A stretch of 52,786 nt of DNA from assembly GCA_900539715.1 (NCBI GenBank), contig UQDA01000019.1, positions 1 through 52,786 on the forward strand, read 5' to 3'. Shown in pieces: positions 24,021-32,382 of this stretch. The DNA is from an uncultured Lachnospiraceae bacterium (GTDB lineage: Bacteria > Bacillota > Clostridia > Lachnospirales > Lachnospiraceae). Under the pieces are notes generated by a model that saw nothing but the letters and a program-made list of their open reading frames with translations, was not told where the DNA came from and searched no databases. Every line of letters starts with the position of its first letter. The stretch's first letter is position 1. Position numbers and translations under genes: made by a program.

Positions 24021-24847
24021 AATGCTTCACCGACCCTTTCCAAATCCGCCATCGCGATCTTATATTCTTCATCATTGGGTGCTTTGCCGTGCCAGCCGAC
24101 CTGGCCTTCCATAAATGATACACCCTTGCCCTTTACCGTGCGGGTGATGATAGCTGTAGGCATTCCCTTTACGGTTCTTGCCTCGTCAAATGCTGCGCGC
24201 AGCTGCGCCATATCGTTGCCGTCCTCCACATTTATCACATGGAAATTAAACGCTTCAAATTTCTTATCAAGCGGAAGCGGAGAGCATACCTCTTCCAGCT
24301 TTCCATCTATCTGCATTCCGTTATAATCCACTATCACTACGAGATTATCAAGATGCTTAAAGCCCGCCATCATGGAAGCCTCCCACACCTGTCCTTCCTC
24401 AGTTTCGCCATCGCCCAGAAGGGTGTATACACGAAAATCCTCTCCGGACAGCTTTGCGCCGAGAGCCATCCCTACCGCTGCGGAAATGCCCTGTCCCAGA
24501 GAGCCTGAGGACATATCTACGCCGGGAACCTCCTGCATACAGGGATGTCCCTGCAGATATGAACCGAGATGGCGCAGGGTCGGCAGATCCTCTACCGGGA
24601 AATACCCCCTATGTGCCAGCGCGGAATAAAGTCCGGGAGCCGTATGTCCCTTAGACAGCACAAATCTGTCTCTGTCCGCTTTCTTCGGGTCCTTGGGATC
24701 AATGTTCATCTCTTCAAAATAAAGATAGGTAAAAATATCCGCAGCCGAAAGAGATCCTCCGGGATGTCCGGCCTTTGCGCCATGCACTGCTGTTACAATG
24801 CCCTTGCGGACTTCGTTCGCCATACGGGCAAGCTCTAAATTATCCAT
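24008..24847 (-). CDS. Transketolase, N-terminal subunit (ThDP pyrophosphate-binding domain)
   Basis: First half of a split transketolase that moves two-carbon units between sugar phosphates with ThDP. The motif GDGETEEGQVWEA followed by VVIVDYNGMQIDG is the GDG(X)nN metal/pyrophosphate site. His residues in AKAGHPGGSLSAAD and SKGHTAPGLYS line the substrate channel. The ATG at 24847 has GGAGG 8 nt before it and is preferred over longer in-frame starts. Length 279. It is the first gene of the tkt-tkt-rpe unit. Confidence 0.94.
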   Translation of the reverse strand: MDNLELARMANEVRKGIVTAVHGAKAGHPGGSLSAADIFTYLYFEEMNIDPKDPKKADRDRFVLSKGHTAPGLYSALAHRGYFPVEDLPTLRHLGSYLQGHPCMQEVPGVDMSSGSLGQGISAAVGMALGAKLSGEDFRVYTLLGDGETEEGQVWEASMMAGFKHLDNLVVIVDYNGMQIDGKLEEVCSPLPLDKKFEAFNFHVINVEDGNDMAQLRAAFDEARTVKGMPTAIITRTVKGKGVSFMEGQVGWHGKAPNDEEYKIAMADLERVGEALCQK

Positions 24848-24929
24848 GTATGCCTTCCTCCGTTTTTTCAGGTCATTCCTGATCCTTCTTCGTATACGCA
24901 CGGATGCGTGTACAGGATTCCACTCCTAT

Positions 24930-24958
24930 TTTTATCACACTTCACTATAGACCGTCAA
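24930..24958 (-). promoter_or_regulatory. Candidate promoter of the transketolase-rpe unit
   Basis: On the minus strand TTGACG (24953-24958), a 17-bp spacer, then ATAAAA (24930-24935). It lies about 83 nt before the ATG. The -35 is good and the -10 mediocre. Confidence 0.4.
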
Positions 24959-24999
24959 CCCTTCGGACAGGATTCTGTCTGAAATCGCCCTTTTCAAGA

Positions 25000-26256
25000 C
25001 TATCCTACTATCCTTCGCACCGTCAATATCGGTCTGTAGGTCGCATATCCGTATTTTATTCCCGTTCTGACCGTACTCGCATGCACAATCCTTCCGCCGC
25101 CCAGATACAGAGCCACATGCCCTGCGTAGCAGATGATGTCTCCGGGCTGTGCATCTTCATAAGAAACCTCCCTGCCGGTGCTCCTCTGCGCCGTGGAATT
25201 GCGTGGGATACTGTAACCGTATTGTCTATATACCGACTGGATAAATCCGGAGCAATCGGCTCCGTCTGTAAGGCTTGTTCCGCCCGGAACATAAGGATTC
25301 CCCACAAACTGACAGGCATATGCGGCAATATCACTTCCGCTCGAACCGGTCGCAGGCGGAACTGTCTTTGAACCGGATTTGGAGGAGGTAACCGATGTGC
25401 TGCTCCCGGATGGCTTTTTGGCTGTCTGCGTTCCCGCCTCAGCTGCTTTTCTGGCAGCTTCTGCAGCCTTTCTGCGCTCCTCCTCTGCCCGGATAATAGC
25501 GTTTTCTTCCTCATCGAGCTTTGCCAGCTCTGCATTCTGCTGCTTTATCAGCGCCTTATATGCCGATGCCTCCTGACGCATCTTTGCTATCTGCACATCA
25601 TAATCACTGGACGCCGCCTTCTTCTCATCCAAAAGCAACTGCATAGAAGCCTTTTCCTCCTCCAGCTCATACTTCTGGGCTTCCAGATCGCTCTTTTTAT
25701 CTTCCAGCTCGTTTTTCTTCGCTGCCACTTCTTCCTTTATCAGAATATAACGGTTGAGCATCTGTCTGTCATATTCATACAGCTTCTCAATGTAGGTCGC
25801 CTGATTGAGCATGTCACTCCAATTAGAAGCCTGTACCATTATCTCGATATACTCGGTATCTCCTTTTTTGTACAGATAGCGTATCCGCTTTTTCATTGAC
25901 TGATACTGCGCTTCCTCCTGCGCCTTTGCCGCATCGTAATCCTCCTGCGCCTTCGCTATCTTCCCCTCCGTTTCCACAATCTGATCTTCCATCAGACTCA
26001 CGCTGGCGATAACCTCGACAAGCTGCGCATCCAGCTCGCTTATCTCCGCCTCGAGCACTTCCTGCTCCTCCTCCAGGTCGTTTAACTTCCCCTGACTCTC
26101 CTTATACTGATTCTGAGTGCTCTTTTGTTCATTTCTCTTATTCTCACGCTCCCGCTGGATCTCCTCACGCGTTCTTTCCGCATAAACATATACCGGCTGT
26201 CCCGCCAGCGACAGTGCAAGCGCCGCCGCCATCAGCCCTTTCCAGTGTTTTCGCAT
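25000..26256 (-). CDS. Secreted coiled-coil NlpC/P60 peptidoglycan endopeptidase (PcsB/CwlO-like)
   Basis: Cleaves stem-peptide bonds in peptidoglycan outside the cell. In order: signal peptide (residues 1-27, LMAAALALSLAGQPVYVYA), a long charged coiled coil (~28-250) as in PcsB/CwlO proteins regulated by FtsEX, an Ala/Lys/Glu-rich and Ser/Thr linker (~260-305), and the NlpC/P60 domain. Its catalytic Cys is in DGADCSGFIQSVY, and its His is in GHVALYLGGGRIVHAS. The ATG at 26256 is preferred: the in-frame sequence upstream crosses the asnS terminator and encodes no signal peptide. It is probably monocistronic. Confidence 0.9.
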   Translation of the reverse strand: MRKHWKGLMAAALALSLAGQPVYVYAERTREEIQRERENKRNEQKSTQNQYKESQGKLNDLEEEQEVLEAEISELDAQLVEVIASVSLMEDQIVETEGKIAKAQEDYDAAKAQEEAQYQSMKKRIRYLYKKGDTEYIEIMVQASNWSDMLNQATYIEKLYEYDRQMLNRYILIKEEVAAKKNELEDKKSDLEAQKYELEEEKASMQLLLDEKKAASSDYDVQIAKMRQEASAYKALIKQQNAELAKLDEEENAIIRAEEERRKAAEAARKAAEAGTQTAKKPSGSSTSVTSSKSGSKTVPPATGSSGSDIAAYACQFVGNPYVPGGTSLTDGADCSGFIQSVYRQYGYSIPRNSTAQRSTGREVSYEDAQPGDIICYAGHVALYLGGGRIVHASTVRTGIKYGYATYRPILTVRRIVG

Positions 26257-26313
26257 CCGTTCTTTCCCTTCTTCTTTTATGTAGATTTTCCCCTGAAGCT
26301 CATATCTTTTTAC

Positions 26314-26342
26314 AGTATACAACAAAAAAAGAGCGGAATAAA
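26314..26342 (-). promoter_or_regulatory. Candidate promoter of the NlpC/P60 gene, overlapping the asnS terminator
   Basis: TATACT (26314-26319) with TTTATT 17 bp upstream; the spacer is the T-tract of the asnS terminator. The -35 is weak. Confidence 0.35.
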
Positions 26343-26362
26343 CCATAAAATGGATTCCGCTC
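26323..26362 (-). terminator. Intrinsic terminator of asnS
   Basis: GAGCGGAAT and ATTCCGCTC form a 9-bp stem, with inner CCAT/ATGG pairing, followed by seven T's on the minus strand. It lies 8 nt past the asnS stop. Confidence 0.88.
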
Positions 26363-26369
26363 AAAAGTT

Positions 26370-27764
26370 TTATAATTCGCAGTTCTTTACTGTTCTGGGG
26401 AAGGGAAGTACGTCCCTGATATTGCTCATTCCGGTCAGATACATCACACAGCGCTCGAAGCCAAGCCCGAATCCCGCATGACGCGCAGAACCGTATCTTC
26501 TAAGATCCAGATAGAAATCATAGTCCTCTTTGTTGAGTCCCAGCTCATCCATACGCTTCTCTAAAAGCTCAAGGCTGTCCTCTCTCTGGCTTCCTCCGAT
26601 TATCTCGCCAATACCGGGAACGAGGCAGTCCATCGCAGCAACGGTCTTGCCGTCTTCGTTCAGCTTCATGTAAAACGCCTTTATCTCCTTCGGATAATCC
26701 GTAACGAATACAGGACGCTTATACACCTGCTCGGTCAGATAACGCTCATGCTCTGTCTGCAGGTCGCAGCCCCAGTAAACCTTGTAATCAAACTCATCGT
26801 TGTGCTTCTCTAAAATTTCGATTGCCTCTGTATAGGTCACATGACCGAAATCAGAGTTGAGCACATGGTTTAAGCGCTCCAGCAGTCCCTTATCCACGAA
26901 GCTGTTAAAGAAGTTCATTTCCTCCGGAGCATTTTCCAGCACATAGCGGATGATATATTTGAGCATGGACTCCGCCAGCATCATATTATCCTGCAGATCC
27001 GCAAACACTATCTCGGGCTCTATCATCCAGAACTCCGCCGCATGACGGGTCGTGTTGGAATTTTCCGCACGGAATGTAGGTCCAAAGGTGTAGATATTTT
27101 TGAATGCCATCGCAAAGGTCTCGCCGTTTAACTGTCCGCTCACAGTCAGATTTGCCGGCTTGCAGAAGAAATCCTGTGAAAAATCCACACTGCCGTCATC
27201 TTTTTTGGGAACATTGTTCAAGTCAAGCGTTGTTACCTGGAACATCTCTCCGGCGCCTTCACAGTCGCTTCCTGTTATCAGGGGCGTATGCACATACACA
27301 AAATCTCTCTCCTGGAAAAACTTGTGTATCGCATAAGCGATAAGAGAGCGGACACGGAACACCGCCTGGAACGTATTCGTCCTGGGACGCAGGTGAGAGA
27401 TTGTACGAAGATACTCAAAGCTGTGACGCTTTTTCTGGAGCGGGTAATCCGGACCGCTTGCACCCTCTACCACAACCTCGTCCGCCTGCATTTCAAACGG
27501 CTGCTTTGCTCCGGGAGTCGCCACAATGGTCCCGGTCACGATCACCGCAGCACCTACGCCTGTTTTGGCTATCTCTGCGTAATTATTCAGCTTATCCGCC
27601 GCATATACAACCTGCAGCGGCTCAAAAAATGTTCCGTCATTGACTACAAGGAATCCGAAATTCTTGGAGTCGCGATTATTTCTGACCCAACCTCCGACGG
27701 TCACCTTCTGACCGGCAAACTGCTCTTTTTCCCTGAATAACTGTTTGATACATGTCAGTTCCAT
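26370..27764 (-). CDS. asnS: Asparaginyl-tRNA synthetase
   Basis: Class IIb enzyme that charges tRNA-Asn. The N-terminal OB-fold anticodon domain (~15-110) includes KVTVGGWVRNNRDSKNFGF. Class II motif 2 is TFRAENSNTTRHAAEFWMIE and motif 3 is GFGLGFERCVMYLTGMSNIR, ending VLPFPRT. Length 464 is typical. A purine-rich RBS precedes the ATG. Only 37 nt lie between it and the PPIase lipoprotein gene upstream, and no T-box leader fits in that gap, so it may be read from the PPIase promoter. Confidence 0.97.
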   Translation of the reverse strand: MELTCIKQLFREKEQFAGQKVTVGGWVRNNRDSKNFGFLVVNDGTFFEPLQVVYAADKLNNYAEIAKTGVGAAVIVTGTIVATPGAKQPFEMQADEVVVEGASGPDYPLQKKRHSFEYLRTISHLRPRTNTFQAVFRVRSLIAYAIHKFFQERDFVYVHTPLITGSDCEGAGEMFQVTTLDLNNVPKKDDGSVDFSQDFFCKPANLTVSGQLNGETFAMAFKNIYTFGPTFRAENSNTTRHAAEFWMIEPEIVFADLQDNMMLAESMLKYIIRYVLENAPEEMNFFNSFVDKGLLERLNHVLNSDFGHVTYTEAIEILEKHNDEFDYKVYWGCDLQTEHERYLTEQVYKRPVFVTDYPKEIKAFYMKLNEDGKTVAAMDCLVPGIGEIIGGSQREDSLELLEKRMDELGLNKEDYDFYLDLRRYGSARHAGFGLGFERCVMYLTGMSNIRDVLPFPRTVKNCEL

Positions 27765-27801
27765 TACTCTCTCCTCACTTCCTGCATATTTTTATATAAA
27801 T

Positions 27802-29073
27802 TTATTCTGTCTCGGTCTCTGTTTCAGCCGCAGACTCTGTCTCTGCTGCGGTTTCCGTCTCCTCTGTGGAAGTTTCTTCCGTCTCAGCAGTCTCTGACTC
27901 GGAAGCCTCTACCTCTGTTACCTTCGCATTTTTAACAAGGAACTCCGTTACCTTTTCGACCATCAGGTATTCGCGGTATCCTTTCAGCTCGCTGCCCAGC
28001 GCTTCTTTATAATCGTCTGTAGACTCGTAACCGTAATCTGTCGCCTTCTCCTCCAGGTCCTTCTCTATCTCCTCATCGGATACAGTCAGTTCTTCCTTCT
28101 CTGCAACAGCCTGTAAGAGCAGGAGCTGCTCTGTCGTCTGCTTTGCCGCCTTTTTCATCTCTTCTTCATACTGGTCTGCCTCCATGCCGTAGCTATACTG
28201 CATAAAGGTAGCCAGATCCACGCCGTACATGCTTGCCGCATAGGTCAGATTATCCTTCAGGCGGTCATAGTAACGTGTGATGAGCTCTGTCGCCTCTCCC
28301 TTTACCGTTGCGTTCGCCAGAAGCTGCTCCATCACCTTGCTCTCAACCTCTGCATCACGCTGGCTCTTTGCCGATTCCATCAGATTATCATAAACGTATG
28401 TCCGGTACTCCTCGACTGTTGAAACGCCTTCTATGCCTTTTCCTGCAATGAGTTCATCCGTCAGTTCAGGCACAACCTCTTCATACACATGATTTACTGT
28501 AACGGTAAATACAACGTCTGCGCCTGCCAGATCCGCATTGCCGTAATTCTCGGGAAAGGTCAGGTTCAAGTCCTTCGTCTCGCCCTTCTTCATGCCGATA
28601 ACGCCGTCTTCAAAGCCGTCGATAAAAGTATTGGAGCCGATCGCCAGCTCATAGCTGTCGGAAGCGCCGCCCTCAAACTCTTTGCCGTCCTTCTTGCCGA
28701 CGTATTTGATATCCGCAATGTCGCCGTCCTTTGCCGCACGGTCAACCTCTTTTTTCTCCTTGCTGTTGGTCAGCATATTCTGGATGTAGGATTCTACCAG
28801 CTCGTCAGAAACCTCCGGTCTGGTCACGGTTACCTCCAGCCCCTTATACTCGCCCAGTTCCACATAATCTCCAACGATCAGATTGTCCAGATAAGCTTCT
28901 TCCGGATAAACCTTCTCTTCTGTTTCGGTTTCTGCGACAGACTCTGTTTCCGTTCCCGCTTCTGCCGTGCTCTCCACCGCTGCGGTCGTCTCGCCGGCCT
29001 CCTTCTCTCCGCATCCTGCCAGCATCATCGCCGCAAGGCAGGCGCCGGTCATCGCCATTGTAAATCTTTTCAT
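27802..29073 (-). CDS. Trigger-factor-like peptidyl-prolyl isomerase lipoprotein (FKBP + SurA/TF helical domain)
   Basis: Predicted extracytoplasmic folding factor. It has a signal peptide with lipobox MLAGC (Cys ~21), an acidic linker, then an FKBP-type domain (~115-205: GDIADIKYVGKKDGKEFEGG, IDGFEDGVIGMKKGE, FPENYGN) and the trigger-factor C-terminal helical domain (~210-395). The tail is a repeat of Glu, Thr and Ala (ETEETSTEETETAAETES). The N-terminal ribosome-binding domain of true trigger factor is absent, so this is a surface-anchored relative, not tig. It has a clear promoter overlapping the cardiolipin synthase stop codon. Confidence 0.88.
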   Translation of the reverse strand: MKRFTMAMTGACLAAMMLAGCGEKEAGETTAAVESTAEAGTETESVAETETEEKVYPEEAYLDNLIVGDYVELGEYKGLEVTVTRPEVSDELVESYIQNMLTNSKEKKEVDRAAKDGDIADIKYVGKKDGKEFEGGASDSYELAIGSNTFIDGFEDGVIGMKKGETKDLNLTFPENYGNADLAGADVVFTVTVNHVYEEVVPELTDELIAGKGIEGVSTVEEYRTYVYDNLMESAKSQRDAEVESKVMEQLLANATVKGEATELITRYYDRLKDNLTYAASMYGVDLATFMQYSYGMEADQYEEEMKKAAKQTTEQLLLLQAVAEKEELTVSDEEIEKDLEEKATDYGYESTDDYKEALGSELKGYREYLMVEKVTEFLVKNAKVTEVEASESETAETEETSTEETETAAETESAAETETETE

Positions 29074-29128
29074 AATAGTTCCTTTCCTTTTGCCGTCCAG
29101 CGGCCTCTTAATAGACTGTAATGTTCTG

Positions 29129-29157
29129 AGTTTAGCACATTTTTACCCGCTTTACAA
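29129..29157 (-). promoter_or_regulatory. Promoter of the PPIase lipoprotein gene
   Basis: TTGTAA (29152-29157), a 17-bp spacer, then TAAACT (29129-29134) on the minus strand, 56 nt before the ATG. The -35 covers the stop codon of the upstream cardiolipin synthase gene. Confidence 0.6.
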
Positions 29158-30630
29158 GACCGGTGAGAGCAAACGGCTGATTTGTTCCTTGAACCGTATC
29201 CAGAGGTTCCGGCTCTTGTACATATCCTTTGTGATACGGGTGGACAGCTTTAAGTCCTCCTTAAAGATGTGCTCCATTTTCTGAGCTACTTTTTCATCAT
29301 ATATCATCGCGTTTACTTCGAAATTGAGCGAAAAGCTGCGGATATCCATATTTGCCGTTCCATAGCAGCATGCCTCGCCGTCAATGGAGATTCCCTTGCT
29401 GTGCAGAAATCCGTTGTTATAGGTATAACAGTTTGCTCCCGCCATGATCAGCTCACCCACATATGACAGCGTTGCCCAATATACGAACGGGTGGTCCGGT
29501 TTACAGGGTATCATCAGGTTCACTTCCACGCCCGACATGACAGCGACTAAAAGAGCTGTCTGTATGGATTCATCCGGGATAAAATAAGGCGTCTGTATAT
29601 AGATGCGCTTTTTCGCCTTATGTATCAGCCTAAGATAATTGTCCCTGATATTCTGGGAAATGCAGTCCGGCCCGCTGGACACTATCTGAATCCTCGACGT
29701 GCCGGGCTTTTCATTGCAGGTGACAAAATATTTCGGGTCTGCAAACAGATTCTCCCGTGCAGCATAGTCCCAATCCTGAATATAGCGCATCAAAAGACCG
29801 CCCACAGCGCCGCCGCATATCCGAAGATGCGTGTCCCTCCAGTGGCCGAACTTCGGATCGAGTCCGATATACTCTTTTCCGATGTTAAAACCGCCCACAT
29901 AACCCACGCGTCCGTCTATCACTGCTATCTTTCTGTGGTTTCTGTAATTAACGCGTAAATTCAGCTGCCCGAACAGCGCAGGAAAAAAGACCGCGGTCTT
30001 GATCCCAGCCGCCTCTACCTCTTTCCAGTAACCTTTCCTCACGCTGCGGCATCCCATCGCATCATACAATATCCGTACTTCTACGCCTGACGCCGCTTTT
30101 TCCACGAGCACATCCTTTATCCGGTTAAAAAGAAGATCGTTCTTAATAATATAATACTGCAGGAAAATATAGCTCTGCGCGCTTCGGATATCCTCTAAAA
30201 GGGCATCAAACTTGTCATTTCCATCCGTAAATATCTGCACATCATTGTCACCGGAGAGCACCGCCCCGGCGCTTTGCAGATTAAAAAACACCAAATCCGA
30301 AAATTCCTTCATCTCAGGCGCCTTCTGTTCCAGCTCACGGCTCCTCACACTGTATTCCTGCCGCCGTACCGCTTCGTTCACCTGCTCTTCTATTCCCTTT
30401 ATCTTGAACATCCTGCGCTTATGCATATCCGTTCCCGCCAGAAGATACAATAAAAATCCAACGCCCGGGATCGCGTTCAGCACGAGCAGCCAGGCCCACG
30501 CGGACTTCGGCTCTTTACGCTGGAAAAAAATAATGATGATTGACAGGATAAAATTCAGTATCAGCATATGGTCGCCGACAAACACTGCCGCATCACGTAT
30601 ATACATCCATATCTCATTCCATAATCCCAT
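29152..30630 (-). CDS. cls: Cardiolipin synthase (phospholipase D family)
   Basis: Membrane enzyme that condenses two phosphatidylglycerol molecules to cardiolipin. Two N-terminal membrane helices (~18-60; FIFLQYYI is later, in the soluble part) are followed by two HKD active sites: NHRKIAVIDGRVGYVGGFN (~225) and HSKGISIDGEACCYGTANMD (~410). Length 492 is usual. The ATG at 30630 has GGGAGG 7-8 nt before it, better than the in-frame start at 30657. A strong promoter lies upstream, divergent from the next gene's promoter. No terminator was seen after it. Confidence 0.93.
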   Translation of the reverse strand: MGLWNEIWMYIRDAAVFVGDHMLILNFILSIIIIFFQRKEPKSAWAWLLVLNAIPGVGFLLYLLAGTDMHKRRMFKIKGIEEQVNEAVRRQEYSVRSRELEQKAPEMKEFSDLVFFNLQSAGAVLSGDNDVQIFTDGNDKFDALLEDIRSAQSYIFLQYYIIKNDLLFNRIKDVLVEKAASGVEVRILYDAMGCRSVRKGYWKEVEAAGIKTAVFFPALFGQLNLRVNYRNHRKIAVIDGRVGYVGGFNIGKEYIGLDPKFGHWRDTHLRICGGAVGGLLMRYIQDWDYAARENLFADPKYFVTCNEKPGTSRIQIVSSGPDCISQNIRDNYLRLIHKAKKRIYIQTPYFIPDESIQTALLVAVMSGVEVNLMIPCKPDHPFVYWATLSYVGELIMAGANCYTYNNGFLHSKGISIDGEACCYGTANMDIRSFSLNFEVNAMIYDEKVAQKMEHIFKEDLKLSTRITKDMYKSRNLWIRFKEQISRLLSPVL

Positions 30631-30702
30631 ATCCGTCCTCCCGTCTCCTGCCGGCAATTTATTTTCCGATATGTTATTGTCATCGGCAAGTCAGTAAACA
30701 GC

Positions 30703-30731
30703 ATTATACCCTACCGCCCCTGAATCTGCAA
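30703..30731 (-). promoter_or_regulatory. Promoter of cls
   Basis: TTGCAG (30726-30731), a 17-bp spacer, then perfect TATAAT (30703-30708) on the minus strand. It is 9 bp from the divergent promoter at 30741. Confidence 0.7.
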
Positions 30732-30740
30732 TAAAACTCC

Positions 30741-30769
30741 TTGTACAATACGGCAAATTCTGCTAAGAT
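30741..30769 (+). promoter_or_regulatory. Promoter of the 159-aa membrane protein gene
   Basis: TTGTAC (30741-30746), a 17-bp spacer, then TAAGAT (30764-30769), 67 nt before the ATG. Confidence 0.6.
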
Positions 30770-30836
30770 AGTAATAGTTTCAGCTTTTAATCTGGAAAGC
30801 TGCTATTTTAATCGGAATCAGAGGAGGAACAGCACC

Positions 30837-31316
30837 ATGAAACCCTGGGTTATCGCACTGATCGTGGTCCTTGTCGTTCTCGTCGCCATCTTTGCCGTCC
30901 TTTATTTTCTGGGCAACAAGATGCAGAAGAAGCAGGCGGAACAGGAACAGCAGATCCAAACCTATAAGCAGACAGTGACAATGCTTGTTATCGACAAAAA
31001 GAAGATGAGGATAAAGGAAGCCGGCCTGCCGCAGATGGTCATCGACAGCACGCCGAAGCTCATGCGCCGCTCCAAGCTTCCCATCGTCAAGGCAAAGATT
31101 GGTCCGCAGATCATGACGCTCGTATGCGATGAGAAGATTTTCGACATCGTACCTGTAAAGAAAGAAGTCAAAGCGACCGTCAGCGGTATTTACCTGACCA
31201 ACGTCAAGGCTCTCCACGGAAGCCTTCCCCAGCCGCAGAACACCAAGAAAAAGGGCTGGTTCAAACGCAATATCGAGAAGCTTCAGGAAAAGGCAGGCGC
31301 AAAGCCTATCAAATAA
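30837..31316 (+). CDS. Conserved single-span membrane protein of unknown function (159 aa)
   Basis: I do not recognise a named family. It has one strong N-terminal membrane helix (residues ~4-26, VIALIVVLVVLVAIFAVLYF), then a short charged coiled-coil stretch (KMQKKQAEQEQQIQ) and a soluble, Lys-rich domain with SKLPIVKAKIGPQIMTLVC and KEVKATVSGIYLTNVK. The tail is strongly basic. The orientation is probably N-out/C-in. GAGGAGG lies 9 nt before the ATG. It is monocistronic, with its own promoter and a downstream terminator. The beta-rich soluble part could be a small regulatory or scaffold domain; nothing in the context points to a specific job. Confidence 0.78.
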   Translation: MKPWVIALIVVLVVLVAIFAVLYFLGNKMQKKQAEQEQQIQTYKQTVTMLVIDKKKMRIKEAGLPQMVIDSTPKLMRRSKLPIVKAKIGPQIMTLVCDEKIFDIVPVKKEVKATVSGIYLTNVKALHGSLPQPQNTKKKGWFKRNIEKLQEKAGAKPIK

Positions 31317-31352
31317 TCCGGCTTCGTCCGATAAAGTCCATATGCAAAACGA

Positions 31353-31376
31353 GGGTGCCGAAAACGGCACCCTTTT
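31353..31376. terminator. Bidirectional terminator between the 159-aa gene and the EPS operon
   Basis: GGGTGCCG and CGGCACCC form a perfect 8-bp GC-rich stem with an AAAA loop, followed by TTTT on the plus strand. It also lies just past the last EPS gene on the minus strand. Confidence 0.8.
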
Positions 31377-31380
31377 CATT

Positions 31381-32382
31381 TCATTCCTGCCCTGCCGCCT
31401 TCATCTTCCAGCCATGCACCCGCCGCACTGTTTTTGGCGCCGCTGTCAGAAGCAGCAGATATATCCTGTTTTTCTTTGTCAGATAGGGATTCGTAAGCGT
31501 ATCCTTTATGTGAGAGCGCAGATAACGTTTCACATTCCGGTAAAACCCGTCCGTGCCCGTCATCATTGCCACCGGTATATGAAGCAGGTAATCCAGCCGT
31601 TGGAACAGCCCGAACCGGACCGCCTCTTTTTGAAGCGACGGATAGTTTTTCCCCACAAGCCCCTCTATAAAGTCCGCATTATCCACAATATCCACAAATA
31701 CTCTGGAAAAATCGTTCTTATCTTTTCTTCGCGTATTACTTCCCGTCCGGTAAAAAACGTGATACATCTGCTCCGGCACGATATGTACCGGCGCGCCTGT
31801 CCCCAACATATCCACGAGCAGATAAAAATCCTCATTGAGCCGCCCTTCCGGGAATATCCTGCCCCGGAACAGCTCCTTTTTTACGAGTTTTGTACAAAAT
31901 GAGCAGTCGCCCTCGTGCAGAAGCAGCGTCCTCAAAAACTCCTCCGCACTCCGCGTCACCTCCTCCTTTGGAGGCACACATACATCCGGCCGACGTTCTC
32001 CCGTTTCGTCTATCTCATCCCGTGACGCCTGAGCGATGGGAACGCCTGATAAAACCGCCGCCTTTAACAGCCGCTCATACATCTGCGGCTCTATCCAGTC
32101 GTCGCTGTCCACAAAGCCGAGCCATTCTCCTCTCGCCTCCTGTATCCCAAGATTTCTCGCAGAGGAAGAACCTCCGTTTTCTTTATGAAAAACACGGATG
32201 CGCCCGTCCTTTTGCGCCAGTTCGTCGCACAGCTTTTCCGTCCCGTCTGAAGAACCGTCGTCCACCAGCAAAATCTCCAAATTTTCCCATGTCTGTCCGC
32301 AGATACTTTTCACGCATCTTTCCAGGCAATCCAAAATATTGTATACAGGTACTATCACACTTATCAGCGTCTGTTCTCTCAT
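31381..32382 (-). CDS. GT2-family glycosyltransferase (last EPS gene)
   Basis: GT-A fold transferase that adds a sugar to a growing lipid-linked repeat on the inner membrane face. It opens LISVIVPVYNILDCLERCVKS, then ILLVDDGSSDGTEKLCDELA, GSSSARNLGIQEARGEWLGF and the metal-binding FVDSDDWIEPQMYE. The C-terminal third is basic and helical. The donor and acceptor sugars cannot be assigned. Its ATG overlaps the stop of the upstream GT4 gene by 4 nt, so they are coupled. Confidence 0.9.
   Translation of the reverse strand: MREQTLISVIVPVYNILDCLERCVKSICGQTWENLEILLVDDGSSDGTEKLCDELAQKDGRIRVFHKENGGSSSARNLGIQEARGEWLGFVDSDDWIEPQMYERLLKAAVLSGVPIAQASRDEIDETGERRPDVCVPPKEEVTRSAEEFLRTLLLHEGDCSFCTKLVKKELFRGRIFPEGRLNEDFYLLVDMLGTGAPVHIVPEQMYHVFYRTGSNTRRKDKNDFSRVFVDIVDNADFIEGLVGKNYPSLQKEAVRFGLFQRLDYLLHIPVAMMTGTDGFYRNVKRYLRSHIKDTLTNPYLTKKNRIYLLLLTAAPKTVRRVHGWKMKAAGQE

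Noticed and set aside
23076..24847. Transketolase in two pieces as a frameshift
   Set aside because: Split transketolases with N- and C-terminal subunits are normal in Firmicutes; each has its own start and length.
27765..27801. T-box leader for asnS
   Set aside because: The 37-nt gap is far too short and shows no T-box or specifier features.
27802..27960. Glu/Thr/Ala repeats at the end of the PPIase gene as a tandem-repeat element
   Set aside because: Low-complexity coding sequence in frame with the protein, not a mobile or CRISPR-like repeat.
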